Of a DNA stretch of 64,000 bases, positions 24,901 through 33,647 are shown piece by piece. A model generated the notes under the pieces. It was not told the DNA's origin and did not search any database. It saw nothing but the letters and a program-made list of their open reading frames with translations. The stretch is from WHSW01 sp963781265 (GTDB lineage: Bacteria; Actinomycetota; Thermoleophilia; Solirubrobacterales; 70-9), in NCBI GenBank assembly GCA_963781265.1, contig CAWAFH010000018.1:620001-684000 (forward strand), written 5' to 3'. Positions within the stretch are counted from its first letter, which is position 1. Every line of letters starts with the position of its first letter. The position numbers and the translations under genes are program-made.

Positions 24901-25811
24901 TCGCCGCGGCGGCGGCGAGCGCGGGTGAACAGAGCGGTCAGCCCGGGTGGAACGCGCCCGTCGGTTGACAGCCACGAGCCGGCGATGATCAACAGCAGGC
25001 CGGCGATCGCCCCGGCGCCCGGGCGCTCGCCGAGCGCGACGACGCCGAGCGCGACGGCGACCACGGGCGCGACGTACGTGATCACCAGCGCCCGTCCCGG
25101 CCCGACCTCGATCACGAGCGCCCCGAAGAGCACGAACGCGGTGGCGGTGCACAGGACGCCCAGCGCGATCAGGGACGCGATCGCCTCGCCCGAGACGGGG
25201 CCGGCGGGGGGAGCGAGGAGCGCCCCGGGCGTCAGGACGATCGCTGCCACGGTCAGCGCCCCGGCCATCAGCGCCCTCGGGTCGACGTCGCCGAGGTGGC
25301 GCTTGAGCAGCATCGGACCGACCGCGTAGCCGACCGCGGCGAGCAGGATCGCGCCGGCCCCGAGCAGCTCGTCGCCGTTGCCGGCGACGTCGAGGCCGAC
25401 GAGCGCGACGACCCCCGCGAACCCGATCAGCAGCCCGAACAGGCGCGTGCCGGTGGCCCGCTCGGCATGGTCGAAGCGCAGCGCCAGCAGGGCGACGATC
25501 AACGGCACCGAGGCGATCAGGATCGCTGCCAGCGACGAGGAGACGTGCTGCTCGCCGGCCGCGATCAGCGGGAACGGGATCACGATCTCGGCCAGTGCGT
25601 ACAGGGCGAGGATCCGCCAGCGGCCCCGCAGGCTCGCCAGCAGCCCCAGCCGCCACGAGATCGCGCCGAGCAGCAGCGCCGCGAGCGTCACCCGTGCCCA
25701 GGCGAGGAAGACCGGCGGGACGCCGTCGTCGACCGCGACCTTGATGAGGAAGTACGGGATGCCCCAGAGGACTGATACCCAGGCGAACGCGAACCAGGCG
25801 CGCGCGCTCAA
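24876..25811 (-). CDS. EamA/DMT-family transporter
   Basis: 311 aa, ten TM segments in two EamA repeats: FAWVSVLWGIPYFLIKVAV at the N terminus, FPLIAAGEQHVSSSLAAIL, then ATAFVLFGALVIEVGPGRA and LGVVALGERPGAGAIAGLLL. Substrate unknown (family moves metabolites, amino acids or nucleotides). The last residues (RARRRRGDYASTAVR) overlap the ABC permease 3' end on the opposite strand. Confidence 0.88.
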   Translation of the reverse strand: MSARAWFAFAWVSVLWGIPYFLIKVAVDDGVPPVFLAWARVTLAALLLGAISWRLGLLASLRGRWRILALYALAEIVIPFPLIAAGEQHVSSSLAAILIASVPLIVALLALRFDHAERATGTRLFGLLIGFAGVVALVGLDVAGNGDELLGAGAILLAAVGYAVGPMLLKRHLGDVDPRALMAGALTVAAIVLTPGALLAPPAGPVSGEAIASLIALGVLCTATAFVLFGALVIEVGPGRALVITYVAPVVAVALGVVALGERPGAGAIAGLLLIIAGSWLSTDGRVPPGLTALFTRARRRRGDYASTAVR

Positions 25812-25824
25812 GCCGGCCCCACGC

Positions 25825-26280
25825 TCAGGAGGCGTCCCAGGTCGTCTTCAGCTTGCAGGTGTCGATCAGCGCGTTGCGCTTGTAGACCTTGGTCGACAGC
25901 TTCAGCTTGCCGGTCCAGGTCGCGCCATCCTCAGCGGCCGTGCCGGCGAGCGTCGACTTCGTCTTGAAGTGGTAGCCGCCGGAGTCGCTGGCGGTCGAGC
26001 GCTTGTCGGAGAACGAGCCCGGGTCGGAGGTGTCGAAGCCGGTGTAGGTGCCCGCGTCGTTGCTGAGCGTGCCGCCCTCGTCGCAGTGGACCTTCGTCTT
26101 GCCGACCTTGAACTTGGTCGCGTTGCCCGCGGTGGCGGCGGTCAGCTTCACCTTCACGCCCTCGGCGGTCGCCCCGGTGTAGACCGTGTCGCCGGGCGCG
26201 GCGACGGCCGGTCCGACGCCCACCAGGCCAATCCCGGCCGCGAGCGCGACGAGCGCGACGATCCTCTTTCCCTGCCTCAT
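25825..26280 (-). CDS. Secreted hypothetical protein
   Basis: 151 aa. Signal peptide MRQGKRIVALVALAAGIG..., cleavage near AVAAP. The mature domain is Gly/Thr/Lys-rich and beta-stranded (KVKLTAATAGNATKFKVG, TWTGKLKLSTKVY) with two cysteines (KVHCDEGG, DTCKLKTTW) that could pair. No family recognised; likely extracytoplasmic. Confidence 0.65.
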   Translation of the reverse strand: MRQGKRIVALVALAAGIGLVGVGPAVAAPGDTVYTGATAEGVKVKLTAATAGNATKFKVGKTKVHCDEGGTLSNDAGTYTGFDTSDPGSFSDKRSTASDSGGYHFKTKSTLAGTAAEDGATWTGKLKLSTKVYKRNALIDTCKLKTTWDAS

Positions 26281-26305
26281 CCGTGTCTCCCTTTGGTCGC
26301 GTTGC

Positions 26306-27739
26306 TCAAGCGGGGGCCCGCTCGGCGTCCTGCGTCGCCTGCTCTGCCGCCTCCGCCGCCTCGAGTAGCTCGGCGGTCGAATCCTCGATCCCGCGGGCGA
26401 TCTCGGCGACGTCATCGACTGCGTCGAAGTCGGCGAGCAGGCCGAAGTTGATGCCACCGTTGTAGCTCATGATCGCAACGAACAGCGCCTGCTCCGGCGG
26501 CAGGAAGCCGACCGGGAAGATGTCCTCGAGCTCGCGCCCGAGCACGTAGAGCGGGATCTGCGGGCCGGGGACGTTGGTGACCACCAGGTTGAAGAGACGA
26601 GTCGAGAAGTTGATCCGGGCGGCCTGCGCGAGCAGGGTCGGCGGGGCGAAGTCGTTGAAGCGCGAGATCACCTCGGCGCCGAGCGCCTGCTTCGAATGCT
26701 TGATCCCCTCCATCTCCTTGCGGCAGACCTCGAGCCGCTTGACCGGGTCGTCGACGTAGACCGGGAGCGGCCCGCGCACCGCGGCGATCCGGTTGCCGAG
26801 CTGGCCGCGCTCGTCCTCGGCGCGGATCGAGACCGGGACCTGGGCGCGCAGCTCGAGTCCCTCCGTCCGCACGCCGCGGGCGTGAAGCCAGTTGCGCATC
26901 GCGCCGGCGACCACGGCGAGGACGACGTCGTTGACGGTGCCGCCGAGCACGTTCTTGATCCGCTTGAACTGGGCGAGGTCGCCGCGCACCCACTCGAAGA
27001 GGCGATGCGATCCGACGGGCACGTTGAGCGGCACCTTCGGGGCCGGGTTGGCGAAGTTCCAGCCGACCTCACCCAGCGCCTCGGCGGCCTCCGAGACCTG
27101 ATGCAGGGAGCGGCGGGGGTGCTCGACCGCCTGCTCGATGCGGCGCAGGGCGCGGACGGGCGCTCGGGCGATCCCCTCGGCGTCCTTCGCGAGCAGCTGC
27201 GCCGCCGACGGGGTCGGGCTCGGGATCCAGTCGCGCTCCGGCTCGGCGGGCTCCGGAACCGGCTTGACGTCGAACAGCACGGTCGCGATGTCGACGCCCG
27301 AGACCCCGTCGACGAGCGCGTGATGTGTCTTGGTCACGAACGCGAACCGCTTCCGGGTCAAGCCCTGCACCATCCACAGCTCCCAGAGCGGCTTGGTGCG
27401 GTCGAGCTTCTGGCTGAACACCCGCGCCGCCATGTTGCGCAGCTGCTCCTCCGAGCCGGGAGAGGGGAGAGCCGAGTGGCGGACGTGGTAACCGATGTTG
27501 AAGGCAGGGTCGTCGACCCAGAACGGCCGCCCGGTCGGGGCCGGCGGGTAGGCCAGCTTCTGGCGAAAGCGCGGCACCAGGTGCAGGCGCGAGCGCACGT
27601 GGTCGAGCAGATCGTCGTAGCTCGGCGGCGGGCCCTCGAAGATGCAGATCGCCCCGACGTGCATGTGGCTCGCCGACGACTCGTTCGTCAGGAAGGAGAC
27701 GTCGAGCGCCGAGAGCCGGTCCATATGCCCCTGAGCCAT
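26306..27739 (-). CDS. Wax ester synthase/diacylglycerol acyltransferase (WS/DGAT)
   Basis: A 477-aa acyltransferase. N-terminal MDRLSALDVSFL, catalytic HHxxxDG as THHALVDGVSG, and C-terminal TNVPGPQIPLYVLGRE plus MSYNGGINFGLLAD are hallmarks of bacterial WS/DGAT enzymes, which esterify fatty acyl-CoA to alcohols or diacylglycerol for storage lipid. ATG 27739 places the conserved LSALDVSF at residue ~9. Upstream frame extension reads through the divergent peptidase gene and is rejected. Confidence 0.92.
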   Translation of the reverse strand: MAQGHMDRLSALDVSFLTNESSASHMHVGAICIFEGPPPSYDDLLDHVRSRLHLVPRFRQKLAYPPAPTGRPFWVDDPAFNIGYHVRHSALPSPGSEEQLRNMAARVFSQKLDRTKPLWELWMVQGLTRKRFAFVTKTHHALVDGVSGVDIATVLFDVKPVPEPAEPERDWIPSPTPSAAQLLAKDAEGIARAPVRALRRIEQAVEHPRRSLHQVSEAAEALGEVGWNFANPAPKVPLNVPVGSHRLFEWVRGDLAQFKRIKNVLGGTVNDVVLAVVAGAMRNWLHARGVRTEGLELRAQVPVSIRAEDERGQLGNRIAAVRGPLPVYVDDPVKRLEVCRKEMEGIKHSKQALGAEVISRFNDFAPPTLLAQAARINFSTRLFNLVVTNVPGPQIPLYVLGRELEDIFPVGFLPPEQALFVAIMSYNGGINFGLLADFDAVDDVAEIARGIEDSTAELLEAAEAAEQATQDAERAPA

Positions 27740-27758
27740 GGCGCCTAACTTACCGCGC

Positions 27759-28658
27759 ATGCGCCGCCTCGCGACCGTGCTCGCCATGCTCGTGCTGCTC
27801 GCCGGATGCGGCGGCGGCGACTCCGATGAGCAGGGCTCCGAGGCGCCTGGCTTCGACCCCGATCGGGCCTTCGCCGACCTGGCCGCGCAGGTCGACCTGG
27901 GTCCGCGCCCGCGGGGCTCGGCGGCGGCGGGGCGGACCGCCCAGTTGATCGCCTCGAGCTGGCGCGAGGCCGGGCTCACGGGGGTCGCGATCCAGCGCCC
28001 GTGGCGCAACGTGATCGCGACCGTCCCCGGCAGCCTCCCGGGGACCGTCGTCGTCGGCGCCCACTACGACACCAAACAGGGCGTGCCCCGCTTCGTCGGC
28101 GCCAACGACGGCGCCTCCGGCGTCGCCGTCCTGCTCGAGCTCGCCCGCGCGCTGCCGCCGCGGCTGGCGGGCCCGTCCGTGCAGCTGGTCGCCTTCGACG
28201 GCGAGGAGGCGCGCGGTGAGCGCGACTTCGAGCGCGACGGCATCCGCGGCAGTCGCCAGTACGTCGACTACGCGCGCGCCGGCGGTCAGCAGGGGACGCC
28301 GCCGCTGAACTCGATCCGGGCGATGGTCCTGTTCGACATGGTCGGCGACTGCGACCTGCAGATCCCCTATGAGCAGAACTCCGACAAGGACCTCTACGCG
28401 CTGTTCGCGGTCTCCGCCGCCGAGCTCTACGGCGCCCCGGATCCGTTCCGCTACAACACGTTCCCGGTCTCCGACGACCATGTCCCCTTCCTCGACGCGG
28501 GGATCCCGGCGGTCGACTTCATCGACTTCACCTACGGTCCGGGCGCGCCGCCCGGCGAGTACTGGCACACGCCCGCCGACACGCTCGACAAGGTCTGCCC
28601 GGCGAGCCTCGAGAAGGTCGGCGAGACGGCGCTGCGCGCGATCCCCCGCATCCGCTAA
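27759..28658 (+). CDS. M28-family aminopeptidase-like lipoprotein (glutaminyl cyclase-like)
   Basis: 299 aa. Lipobox LVLLAGC near residue 17 indicates a lipoprotein. Zinc-peptidase ligands are in order: His/Asp in GAHYDTKQG, Asp in GANDGASG, Glu pair in FDGEEARGE, Asp in LFDMVGDCD, and His in YWHTPADTLDKV. The FDGEEARGE, VGDCDLQIP and HTPADTLDKVCP pattern is closer to glutaminyl-peptide cyclotransferases than to typical aminopeptidases. ATG 27759 fits the signal peptide; ATG 27738 would add seven residues. Confidence 0.88.
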   Translation: MRRLATVLAMLVLLAGCGGGDSDEQGSEAPGFDPDRAFADLAAQVDLGPRPRGSAAAGRTAQLIASSWREAGLTGVAIQRPWRNVIATVPGSLPGTVVVGAHYDTKQGVPRFVGANDGASGVAVLLELARALPPRLAGPSVQLVAFDGEEARGERDFERDGIRGSRQYVDYARAGGQQGTPPLNSIRAMVLFDMVGDCDLQIPYEQNSDKDLYALFAVSAAELYGAPDPFRYNTFPVSDDHVPFLDAGIPAVDFIDFTYGPGAPPGEYWHTPADTLDKVCPASLEKVGETALRAIPRIR

Positions 28659-28683
28659 GACGGCCCGAACTGTGCGGCCGTCT
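28658..28683 (+). terminator. Intrinsic terminator-like hairpin
   Basis: A perfect 8-bp inverted repeat AGACGGCC / GGCCGTCT (28658-28665, 28676-28683) begins at the last base of the peptidase stop codon. GC-rich stem; only a weak downstream T content, so efficiency is uncertain. Confidence 0.6.
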
Positions 28684-28952
28684 ACCCGCTTTCCGGGCAA
28701 TCGGCCGCTCACTTGAGCCCGGGCCCGGCCGGCCGCGGACCTCCCACTCTGAAGAGTCGGCGCTCGGTCACCGCACGGCCAGCGCCCGGGCTAGCCTTTC
28801 GGCGTGGCGCTGCGCCCGCTCGCCGCGCACTTCGACCGGACCCCGTCGCAGCTGCCGCTCCACGCCGTGATCGGGCTCGCCGAGCTGGCCGGCTGAGCGC
28901 TCCTCGCCGTCGATCGCGGCGGGCGACCGCGACGCGCGGCTACCCTTGTCCC
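28684..28952. other. Non-coding gap before ispH
   Basis: About 270 bp without a convincing gene. It holds one GTG-initiated 30-codon frame (28804-28896, starting LRPLAAHFDRTPSQLPLHAV) that could be a tiny helical peptide, but it has no evident ribosome binding site. The remaining sequence is plain GC-rich DNA and presumably contains the ispH promoter. Confidence 0.4.
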
Positions 28953-29924
28953 GTGGCCCCGGCAGCCAAAACGCACGCGCCGAACCGGATCCTGCTCGCT
29001 GCCCCGCGCGGCTATTGCGCCGGGGTCGACCGGGCCGTGCAGACGGTGGAGAAGGCGCTCGACATGCACGGGCCGCCCGTCTACGTGCGTAAGGAGATCG
29101 TCCACAACAAGCACGTGGTCGAGCAGCTGGCCGAGCGCGGCGCGATCTTCGTCGAGACCGAGACCGAGGTCCCCGAGGGCGAGCTGGTCGTCTTCTCGGC
29201 CCACGGAGTCGCCCCCGCGGTGCACGCCAACGCGGCCGCCCGCAGCTTGCGGACCATCGACGCGACCTGCCCGCTGGTGACCAAGGTCCACGTCGAGGCG
29301 CGCAAGTTCGCCGAGCAGGGATACACGATCATCCTGATCGGCCACGAGGGCCACGAGGAGGTCGAGGGGACCACCGGCGAGGCGCCCCAGAACATCGTCT
29401 TGGTCGAGACGATCGCCGACGTCGACGCGCTCGAGCTCCCCGATCCCGAGCACGTCGCCTTCATCACCCAGACGACGCTCTCGGTCGACGAGACCGCCGG
29501 GATCATCGCGCGGCTGCGCGAGCGCTTCCCCGCGATCACCTCGCCGAAGTCCGATGACATCTGTTACGCGACGACCAACCGTCAGATCGCGGTCAAGCAG
29601 CTCGCCCGCGAGTGCGAGCTCGTCCTGGTGATCGGCTCGACCAACTCCTCGAACTCCAACCGCCTGGTCGAGGTCGCCCGCGAGCACGGCGCCGCGTCAC
29701 ACCTGATCGACAACGCCTCCCAGGTCGACGAGGCGTGGCTCGACGGCGTCGAGACGGTCGGGATCACGTCCGGGGCGAGCGCGCCCGAGGAGCTGGTCGA
29801 GGCGCTGGTCGAGTTCTTCCGGGAGCGCGGGGCGACCGACGTCTCGGAGCTGCGCGCGGTCGACGAAGACGTCCGCTTCATGCTCCCGAAGAAGATCCGC
29901 ACCGAGCTCGCGGCCCGCGCCTGA
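28953..29924 (+). CDS. ispH: 4-hydroxy-3-methylbut-2-enyl diphosphate reductase (IspH/LytB)
   Basis: A 323-aa Fe-S enzyme of the methylerythritol phosphate pathway, making IPP and DMAPP. The three cluster cysteines are present: Cys22 in PRGYCAGV, Cys106 in DATCPLVTK, Cys204 in DDICYATTNRQ. Substrate residues in EIVHNKHVV, SAHGVAP, GHEGHEEVEGT and GSTNSSNSNRL are intact. GTG 28953 is the start giving the normal N terminus. Confidence 0.96.
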   Translation: MAPAAKTHAPNRILLAAPRGYCAGVDRAVQTVEKALDMHGPPVYVRKEIVHNKHVVEQLAERGAIFVETETEVPEGELVVFSAHGVAPAVHANAAARSLRTIDATCPLVTKVHVEARKFAEQGYTIILIGHEGHEEVEGTTGEAPQNIVLVETIADVDALELPDPEHVAFITQTTLSVDETAGIIARLRERFPAITSPKSDDICYATTNRQIAVKQLARECELVLVIGSTNSSNSNRLVEVAREHGAASHLIDNASQVDEAWLDGVETVGITSGASAPEELVEALVEFFRERGATDVSELRAVDEDVRFMLPKKIRTELAARA

Positions 29925-29930
29925 CCGCGG

Positions 29931-30374
29931 ATGAGCGAGCCGACGATCCAGCGAGTTGGCGCGGCGCTTGCGCTGGTCGGGATCGCGATCGCCACCTACA
30001 TCACGATCGCTGACGCCGGCGGCGGCGCGCCGGCTTGCGTCGCCGGCGGCCACGGTTGCCAGACGGTCGCCGACAGCTCCTACGCCGACCTCGGCGGGAT
30101 CGCGGTCTCGGTGATCGGCATCGGCGGCTACGTCGCCCTGCTCGCGGCGATGCTGTGGCCCGGCGACCCCGGCCGCTTCGCCGCCGCCGCCCTGGCGCTG
30201 GTCGGCTTCGGCTTCAGCATCTACCTCACGTATCTCGAGCTCGGCGTGATCGACGCGGTCTGCCAGTGGTGCGTAGCGAGCGCCGTCGTCATGACGGCCC
30301 TGTTCGCGCTCAGCGTCACCAGGCTGATCCGCTTCACCGGGGCCGAGCTGACCGCCCAGGGCCGGGGCACCTGA
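29931..30374 (+). CDS. Vitamin K epoxide reductase (VKOR)-family protein
   Basis: A 147-aa membrane protein with four hydrophobic helices. Loop cysteines Cys36 and Cys43 (PACVAGGHGCQTV) and active-site CxxC Cys111-Cys114 (VCQWCVAS) match bacterial VKOR, which reoxidises DsbA-like proteins using quinone. It sits 20 bp upstream of a DsbA-like gene, its expected partner, and 6 bp after ispH. Confidence 0.93.
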   Translation: MSEPTIQRVGAALALVGIAIATYITIADAGGGAPACVAGGHGCQTVADSSYADLGGIAVSVIGIGGYVALLAAMLWPGDPGRFAAAALALVGFGFSIYLTYLELGVIDAVCQWCVASAVVMTALFALSVTRLIRFTGAELTAQGRGT

Positions 30375-30394
30375 TCTCAAGAAAGGAAGCAGGG

Positions 30395-31156
30395 ATGGCT
30401 ACCAACAAGCAGCGGCGCGAGCAGGCGCGCGAGGAGCGCCGGCGCCTGGAGGCCGAGCAGGCCGACGCGGAGCGGCGCAAGCGGCTGATCCAGTTCGGCG
30501 CGGCGGCGTTCTTTCTCGCCGTGGTGGTGGTCGGCGTGCTGATCGTGGTCAGCCAGTCGGGCTCGGACTCCGGCGGCGACACGACGATCGAGGGCGCCGA
30601 CCGTATCGCCGCCGAGCTCGATGGCCTGCCGCAGGACGGGATCACCCTCGGCGATCCGAAAGCCGGCGTGACGATCACCGAGTACGGCGACCTGCAGTGC
30701 CCCGTCTGCGCCGCCTTCTCCGATCAGGTGATGCCGGACCTGATCAGCGACGAGATCGAGCCCGGCAACGCGAAGATCGAGTTCAAGAACTTCAACATCA
30801 TCGGCCCCGAGTCCGAGGACGCGGCGAAGGCGGCGCTGGCGGCCTCCGAGCAGGGCCGCTACTGGCAGTTCATCGAGCTCTTCTACGCCAACCAGGGACC
30901 CGAGAACTCCGGCTACGTCACCGACGACTTCCTCGACGCCGTGGCCGAGGGCGCCGGCGTGGCCGACCTCGACCAGTTCAACTCCGACCGCGACGACCCG
31001 GCACTGGACCAGCAGCTGGCCGCGGTCCAGGACGAGGCCGCGAGCCTCGGGCTGAACGCAACGCCCTCCTTCGTGGTCGACGGCCCCGGCGGCACCAAGA
31101 CGCTGGTCGCGCCGACGCTCGCCCAGCTGCAGCAGGCGATCGAGGCGGTCGGGTAG
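30395..31156 (+). CDS. DsbA-like membrane-anchored thiol-disulfide oxidoreductase
   Basis: A 253-aa protein: charged coiled N terminus (EQAREERRRLEAEQADAER), one TM at ~32-54, then a DsbA-fold domain with active site CPVC (Cys102-Cys105) after ITEYGDLQ and the cis-Pro loop NATPSFVVD near the end. Resembles the DsbA partners of actinobacterial VKOR. GAAAGGAAG precedes ATG 30395. Likely introduces disulfides into exported proteins, of which this window encodes many. Confidence 0.93.
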   Translation: MATNKQRREQAREERRRLEAEQADAERRKRLIQFGAAAFFLAVVVVGVLIVVSQSGSDSGGDTTIEGADRIAAELDGLPQDGITLGDPKAGVTITEYGDLQCPVCAAFSDQVMPDLISDEIEPGNAKIEFKNFNIIGPESEDAAKAALAASEQGRYWQFIELFYANQGPENSGYVTDDFLDAVAEGAGVADLDQFNSDRDDPALDQQLAAVQDEAASLGLNATPSFVVDGPGGTKTLVAPTLAQLQQAIEAVG

Positions 31157-31174
31157 GCCGGGTACCTTGGGGTC

Positions 31175-32113
31175 ATGCACGGCCCCGGCGCGCACCACCA
31201 CTCCCACGGCGTCGAGCTCGACCGCGGGGGCTCGAAGCGGGCGCTGAAGCTCGTCCTCGCGCTCACGGCGGCGTTCATGGTCGCCGAGGTCGTCGGCGGC
31301 CTGCTCGCCGACAGCCTCGCGCTGCTCGCCGACGCCGGGCACATGCTTTCGGACGCGCTCTCGCTCGGGGTGGCGCTGTTCGCAGCCTGGCTCGCCGGGC
31401 GCCCGAGCGGCCCCAGCCGCACCTTCGGCTTTCGCCGCGCCGAGATCCTCGCGGCGCTCTTCAACGGGGTCACCCTGGTCGCGATCTCGATCTGGATCTT
31501 CATCGAGGCCGGGATGCGCTTCGGCGACCCACCCGAGGTCGAGGCGGGGCTGATGCTCGGGATCGCGATCGGCGGCCTCGCGGTCAACCTGATCGCCGCC
31601 CGGATCCTGGCCGCGCACTCGGGGGAGAGCCTCAACGTCTCGGCCGCCCTGCGACACGTGATCGCCGACGTCCTCGGCTCGGTCGGGGTGATCGTCGCCG
31701 CGCTGATCATCCTCGCGACCGGCTGGGAGTACGCCGACCCGGTGGTGAGCGTCGCGATCGGGCTGCTGATCCTCGCCAGCTCGTGGTCGATCCTGCGCGA
31801 CTCGACCCAGATCCTGCTCGAGGGCTCGCCGCCCGGGATGGACGTCGAGCAGGTCGGCCTGGCGATGGCGGCGGTCGCCGGGGTCAACCAGGTCCACGAC
31901 CTGCACGTGTGGACGATCACCTCCGGCTTCCCGGCCCTCGCCGCCCACGTGCTGGTCGATCGCGACACCGACTGCCACGCGACCCGCCGCGAGCTCGAGA
32001 CGATGCTGCACGAGCGCTTCGGGCTCGACCACACGACGCTGCAGGTCGATCACGAGGGCGGCGAGCTGCTCCAGATCGCGACCGACGCCGAGCCGGGCGG
32101 AGCCGACGCGTGA
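31175..32113 (+). CDS. Cation diffusion facilitator (CzcD-type) metal exporter
   Basis: A 312-aa CDF. His-rich N terminus (GAHHHSHG), six TM segments, transport site His56/Asp60 in LLADAGHMLSDAL and second site RHVIADVLGS, then a cytoplasmic ferredoxin-like domain (VHDLHVWTITSGFPALAAHV). Exports Zn2+, Co2+ or Cd2+. A ZIP importer and Fur-family regulator lie 4 kb downstream. Confidence 0.93.
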   Translation: MHGPGAHHHSHGVELDRGGSKRALKLVLALTAAFMVAEVVGGLLADSLALLADAGHMLSDALSLGVALFAAWLAGRPSGPSRTFGFRRAEILAALFNGVTLVAISIWIFIEAGMRFGDPPEVEAGLMLGIAIGGLAVNLIAARILAAHSGESLNVSAALRHVIADVLGSVGVIVAALIILATGWEYADPVVSVAIGLLILASSWSILRDSTQILLEGSPPGMDVEQVGLAMAAVAGVNQVHDLHVWTITSGFPALAAHVLVDRDTDCHATRRELETMLHERFGLDHTTLQVDHEGGELLQIATDAEPGGADA

Positions 32114-32129
32114 TCGCGGCCGCGGCGGG

Positions 32130-32942
32130 CTACGGCAGCCCGGCGGAGAAGCTGACCGAGTAGAGCTCGACCCCGGGCGAGGGCTCGATCCGCAGCCGAT
32201 GCGAGCCGTGGCGCCGGTGCTCGGCGAGCTCGAACAGCCCGGGCGCGTCGACCTCGATCGTCAGCGGCGCGCCGTCGTCGATCGTGTACTCCAGGCGGCC
32301 CTCGCCGGCGACCGAGGCGTGGGCCCCGCCGGCCGCGTAGTCGAGCTCGATCGGCCCCGCGCGCCACGGTTCCAAGGCCGACCCGCCCGGGAAGACCTCC
32401 TCCGAGGGCGGGGCGACCATCGCCCCCGTGGCGTCGCTCGGCCGCAGCGGCTCGAGCGGCGCGGGCGCCTCGAAGCCCGAGTCGATCGCGGCGAGCTCGG
32501 CCGCGATCGCGCGCTCGGTGGCCTCGTACTCACCCTCGCCGAAGTGAAACCAGCGCAGCGCCCCGCCCTGGCCCCACAGGAACAGCGACGGCCAGCCGCG
32601 ACAGCCGTAGTCGTGCCAGACCGCGTAGGACGCGTCGTCGCACACGGGGTGCTCAACCCCGAGCCGCTCGAGGCCGGCCGCCAGCGTGGCGCGCTCCGCC
32701 GTGAAGGGGAAGCGCGGCGAGTGGATCCCGAGTGTGGTCAGGCCGGCGCCGCGGTAGCGATCCGCCCAGGCGATCGCGTACGGCAACGACCGAACGCTGT
32801 TGAGCTGAGCGAAGTCGAAGAAGTGGACGAGCACCGGCCCGGCGGCGGTGTGCTCGGCGAGCACCGGGGCACGCTCGGCGTTGAGCCACCGCAGGCGCGG
32901 GGGCAGCACGGGGGCGGCGATGTTGTCTCGCTGCGGGCGCAC
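32130..32942 (-). CDS. Redoxin-fold protein lacking active-site cysteines, DipZ-like C-terminal domain
   Basis: 270 aa. Residues ~25-150 follow the TlpA/DipZ thioredoxin pattern (VLVHFFDFAQLNSVRSLPYAI, GLTTLGIHSPRFPFT, CRGWPSLFLWGQGG), but where redoxins have CxxC or Cys-x2-Cys the sequence is FAQLNSVRS, with no cysteine. Residues ~180-270 resemble the beta-rich C-terminal domain found in DipZ-type proteins (WRAGPIELDYAAGGAHASV, HRLRIEPSPGVELYSVSF). Cytoplasmic, as no signal peptide is seen. Probably a non-redox or binding protein. Confidence 0.75.
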   Translation of the reverse strand: MRPQRDNIAAPVLPPRLRWLNAERAPVLAEHTAAGPVLVHFFDFAQLNSVRSLPYAIAWADRYRGAGLTTLGIHSPRFPFTAERATLAAGLERLGVEHPVCDDASYAVWHDYGCRGWPSLFLWGQGGALRWFHFGEGEYEATERAIAAELAAIDSGFEAPAPLEPLRPSDATGAMVAPPSEEVFPGGSALEPWRAGPIELDYAAGGAHASVAGEGRLEYTIDDGAPLTIEVDAPGLFELAEHRRHGSHRLRIEPSPGVELYSVSFSAGLP

Positions 32943-33023
32943 GGCGGCGGATCGTAGAGCGGCCGATGGCGACCGTTATGCTGAGCTCCTCGTCGATTCA
33001 ATCGTGCAGCGAAAGGGGAGACC

Positions 33024-33635
33024 GTGGTGGACGAACGGACTTGGGAGCGGATCGAGGCCAGTCGGCAGCGCTGGGACGTGCTTCGCCACCCCTTCTACAA
33101 GCGCTGGACGGCCGGCGAGCTGAGCGCCGACGAGCTCGCCCGTTACTCGGGCCAGTACCGCCATGCCGTCGAGGCGATCGCCACCCTGAGCGCCGACGCC
33201 GCGGACGAGATCCCGCAGCGCCCCGAGCTGGCCGCCCACGCGGCCGAGGAGCGTGAGCACGTGCGGCTCTGGGACGGCTTCGTGGACGCTGCCGAGGGCA
33301 GCGCCGCCGACGCGCCGACCGCGGAGACCGCCGAGTGCGTGCGCGCCTGGACCGCCGACGGCTCGACCGCCGCGAAGCTCGCGCGCCTGTACGCGATCGA
33401 GAGCGGCCAGCCGGATATCTCACGGACCAAGCGCGAGGGCCTGCTCGAGCGCTATGGGTTCGACGACGGCGCCGGGACGGCCTACTTCCGGATCCATGAG
33501 AGCCGCGACGTCGAGCACGCCGCCGAGGTTCGCGAGCTGATCGGCGAGGTCGCCACCGACGCGGACGCCGACCAGCTCGTCGCCGCGGCCGAGGGGGCGT
33601 TCCGGGCCAACTGGCGCCTGCTCGACGGGGTCTAG
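33024..33635 (+). CDS. Heme-oxygenase-like (TenA/PqqC-type) fold protein
   Basis: 203 aa, all-helical. HPFYKRWTAGELSADELARYSGQYRHAVEA and the later AAHAAEEREHVRLWDGF, IESGQPDISRTKREGLLE, and HESRDVEHAAEV give the spaced His/Glu pattern of iron-binding heme-oxygenase-like oxidases (CADD/PqqC/TenA group). Possible di-iron oxidase; substrate unknown. GTG at 33024 and 33027 are both possible starts. AAAGGGGAG lies about 6 bases upstream. Confidence 0.8.
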   Translation: MVDERTWERIEASRQRWDVLRHPFYKRWTAGELSADELARYSGQYRHAVEAIATLSADAADEIPQRPELAAHAAEEREHVRLWDGFVDAAEGSAADAPTAETAECVRAWTADGSTAAKLARLYAIESGQPDISRTKREGLLERYGFDDGAGTAYFRIHESRDVEHAAEVRELIGEVATDADADQLVAAAEGAFRANWRLLDGV

Positions 33636-33647
33636 GCGGGAGTACGC

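Noticed and set aside
28804..28896. 30-codon GTG frame before ispH
   Set aside because: Too short, without a ribosome binding site or conserved pattern.
30377..32053. Long minus-strand frame opposite the DsbA-like and cation-exporter genes
   Set aside because: Its translation is Asp/Arg/Gly-rich repetitive sequence typical of the antisense of GC-rich coding DNA; the plus-strand genes have clear motifs.
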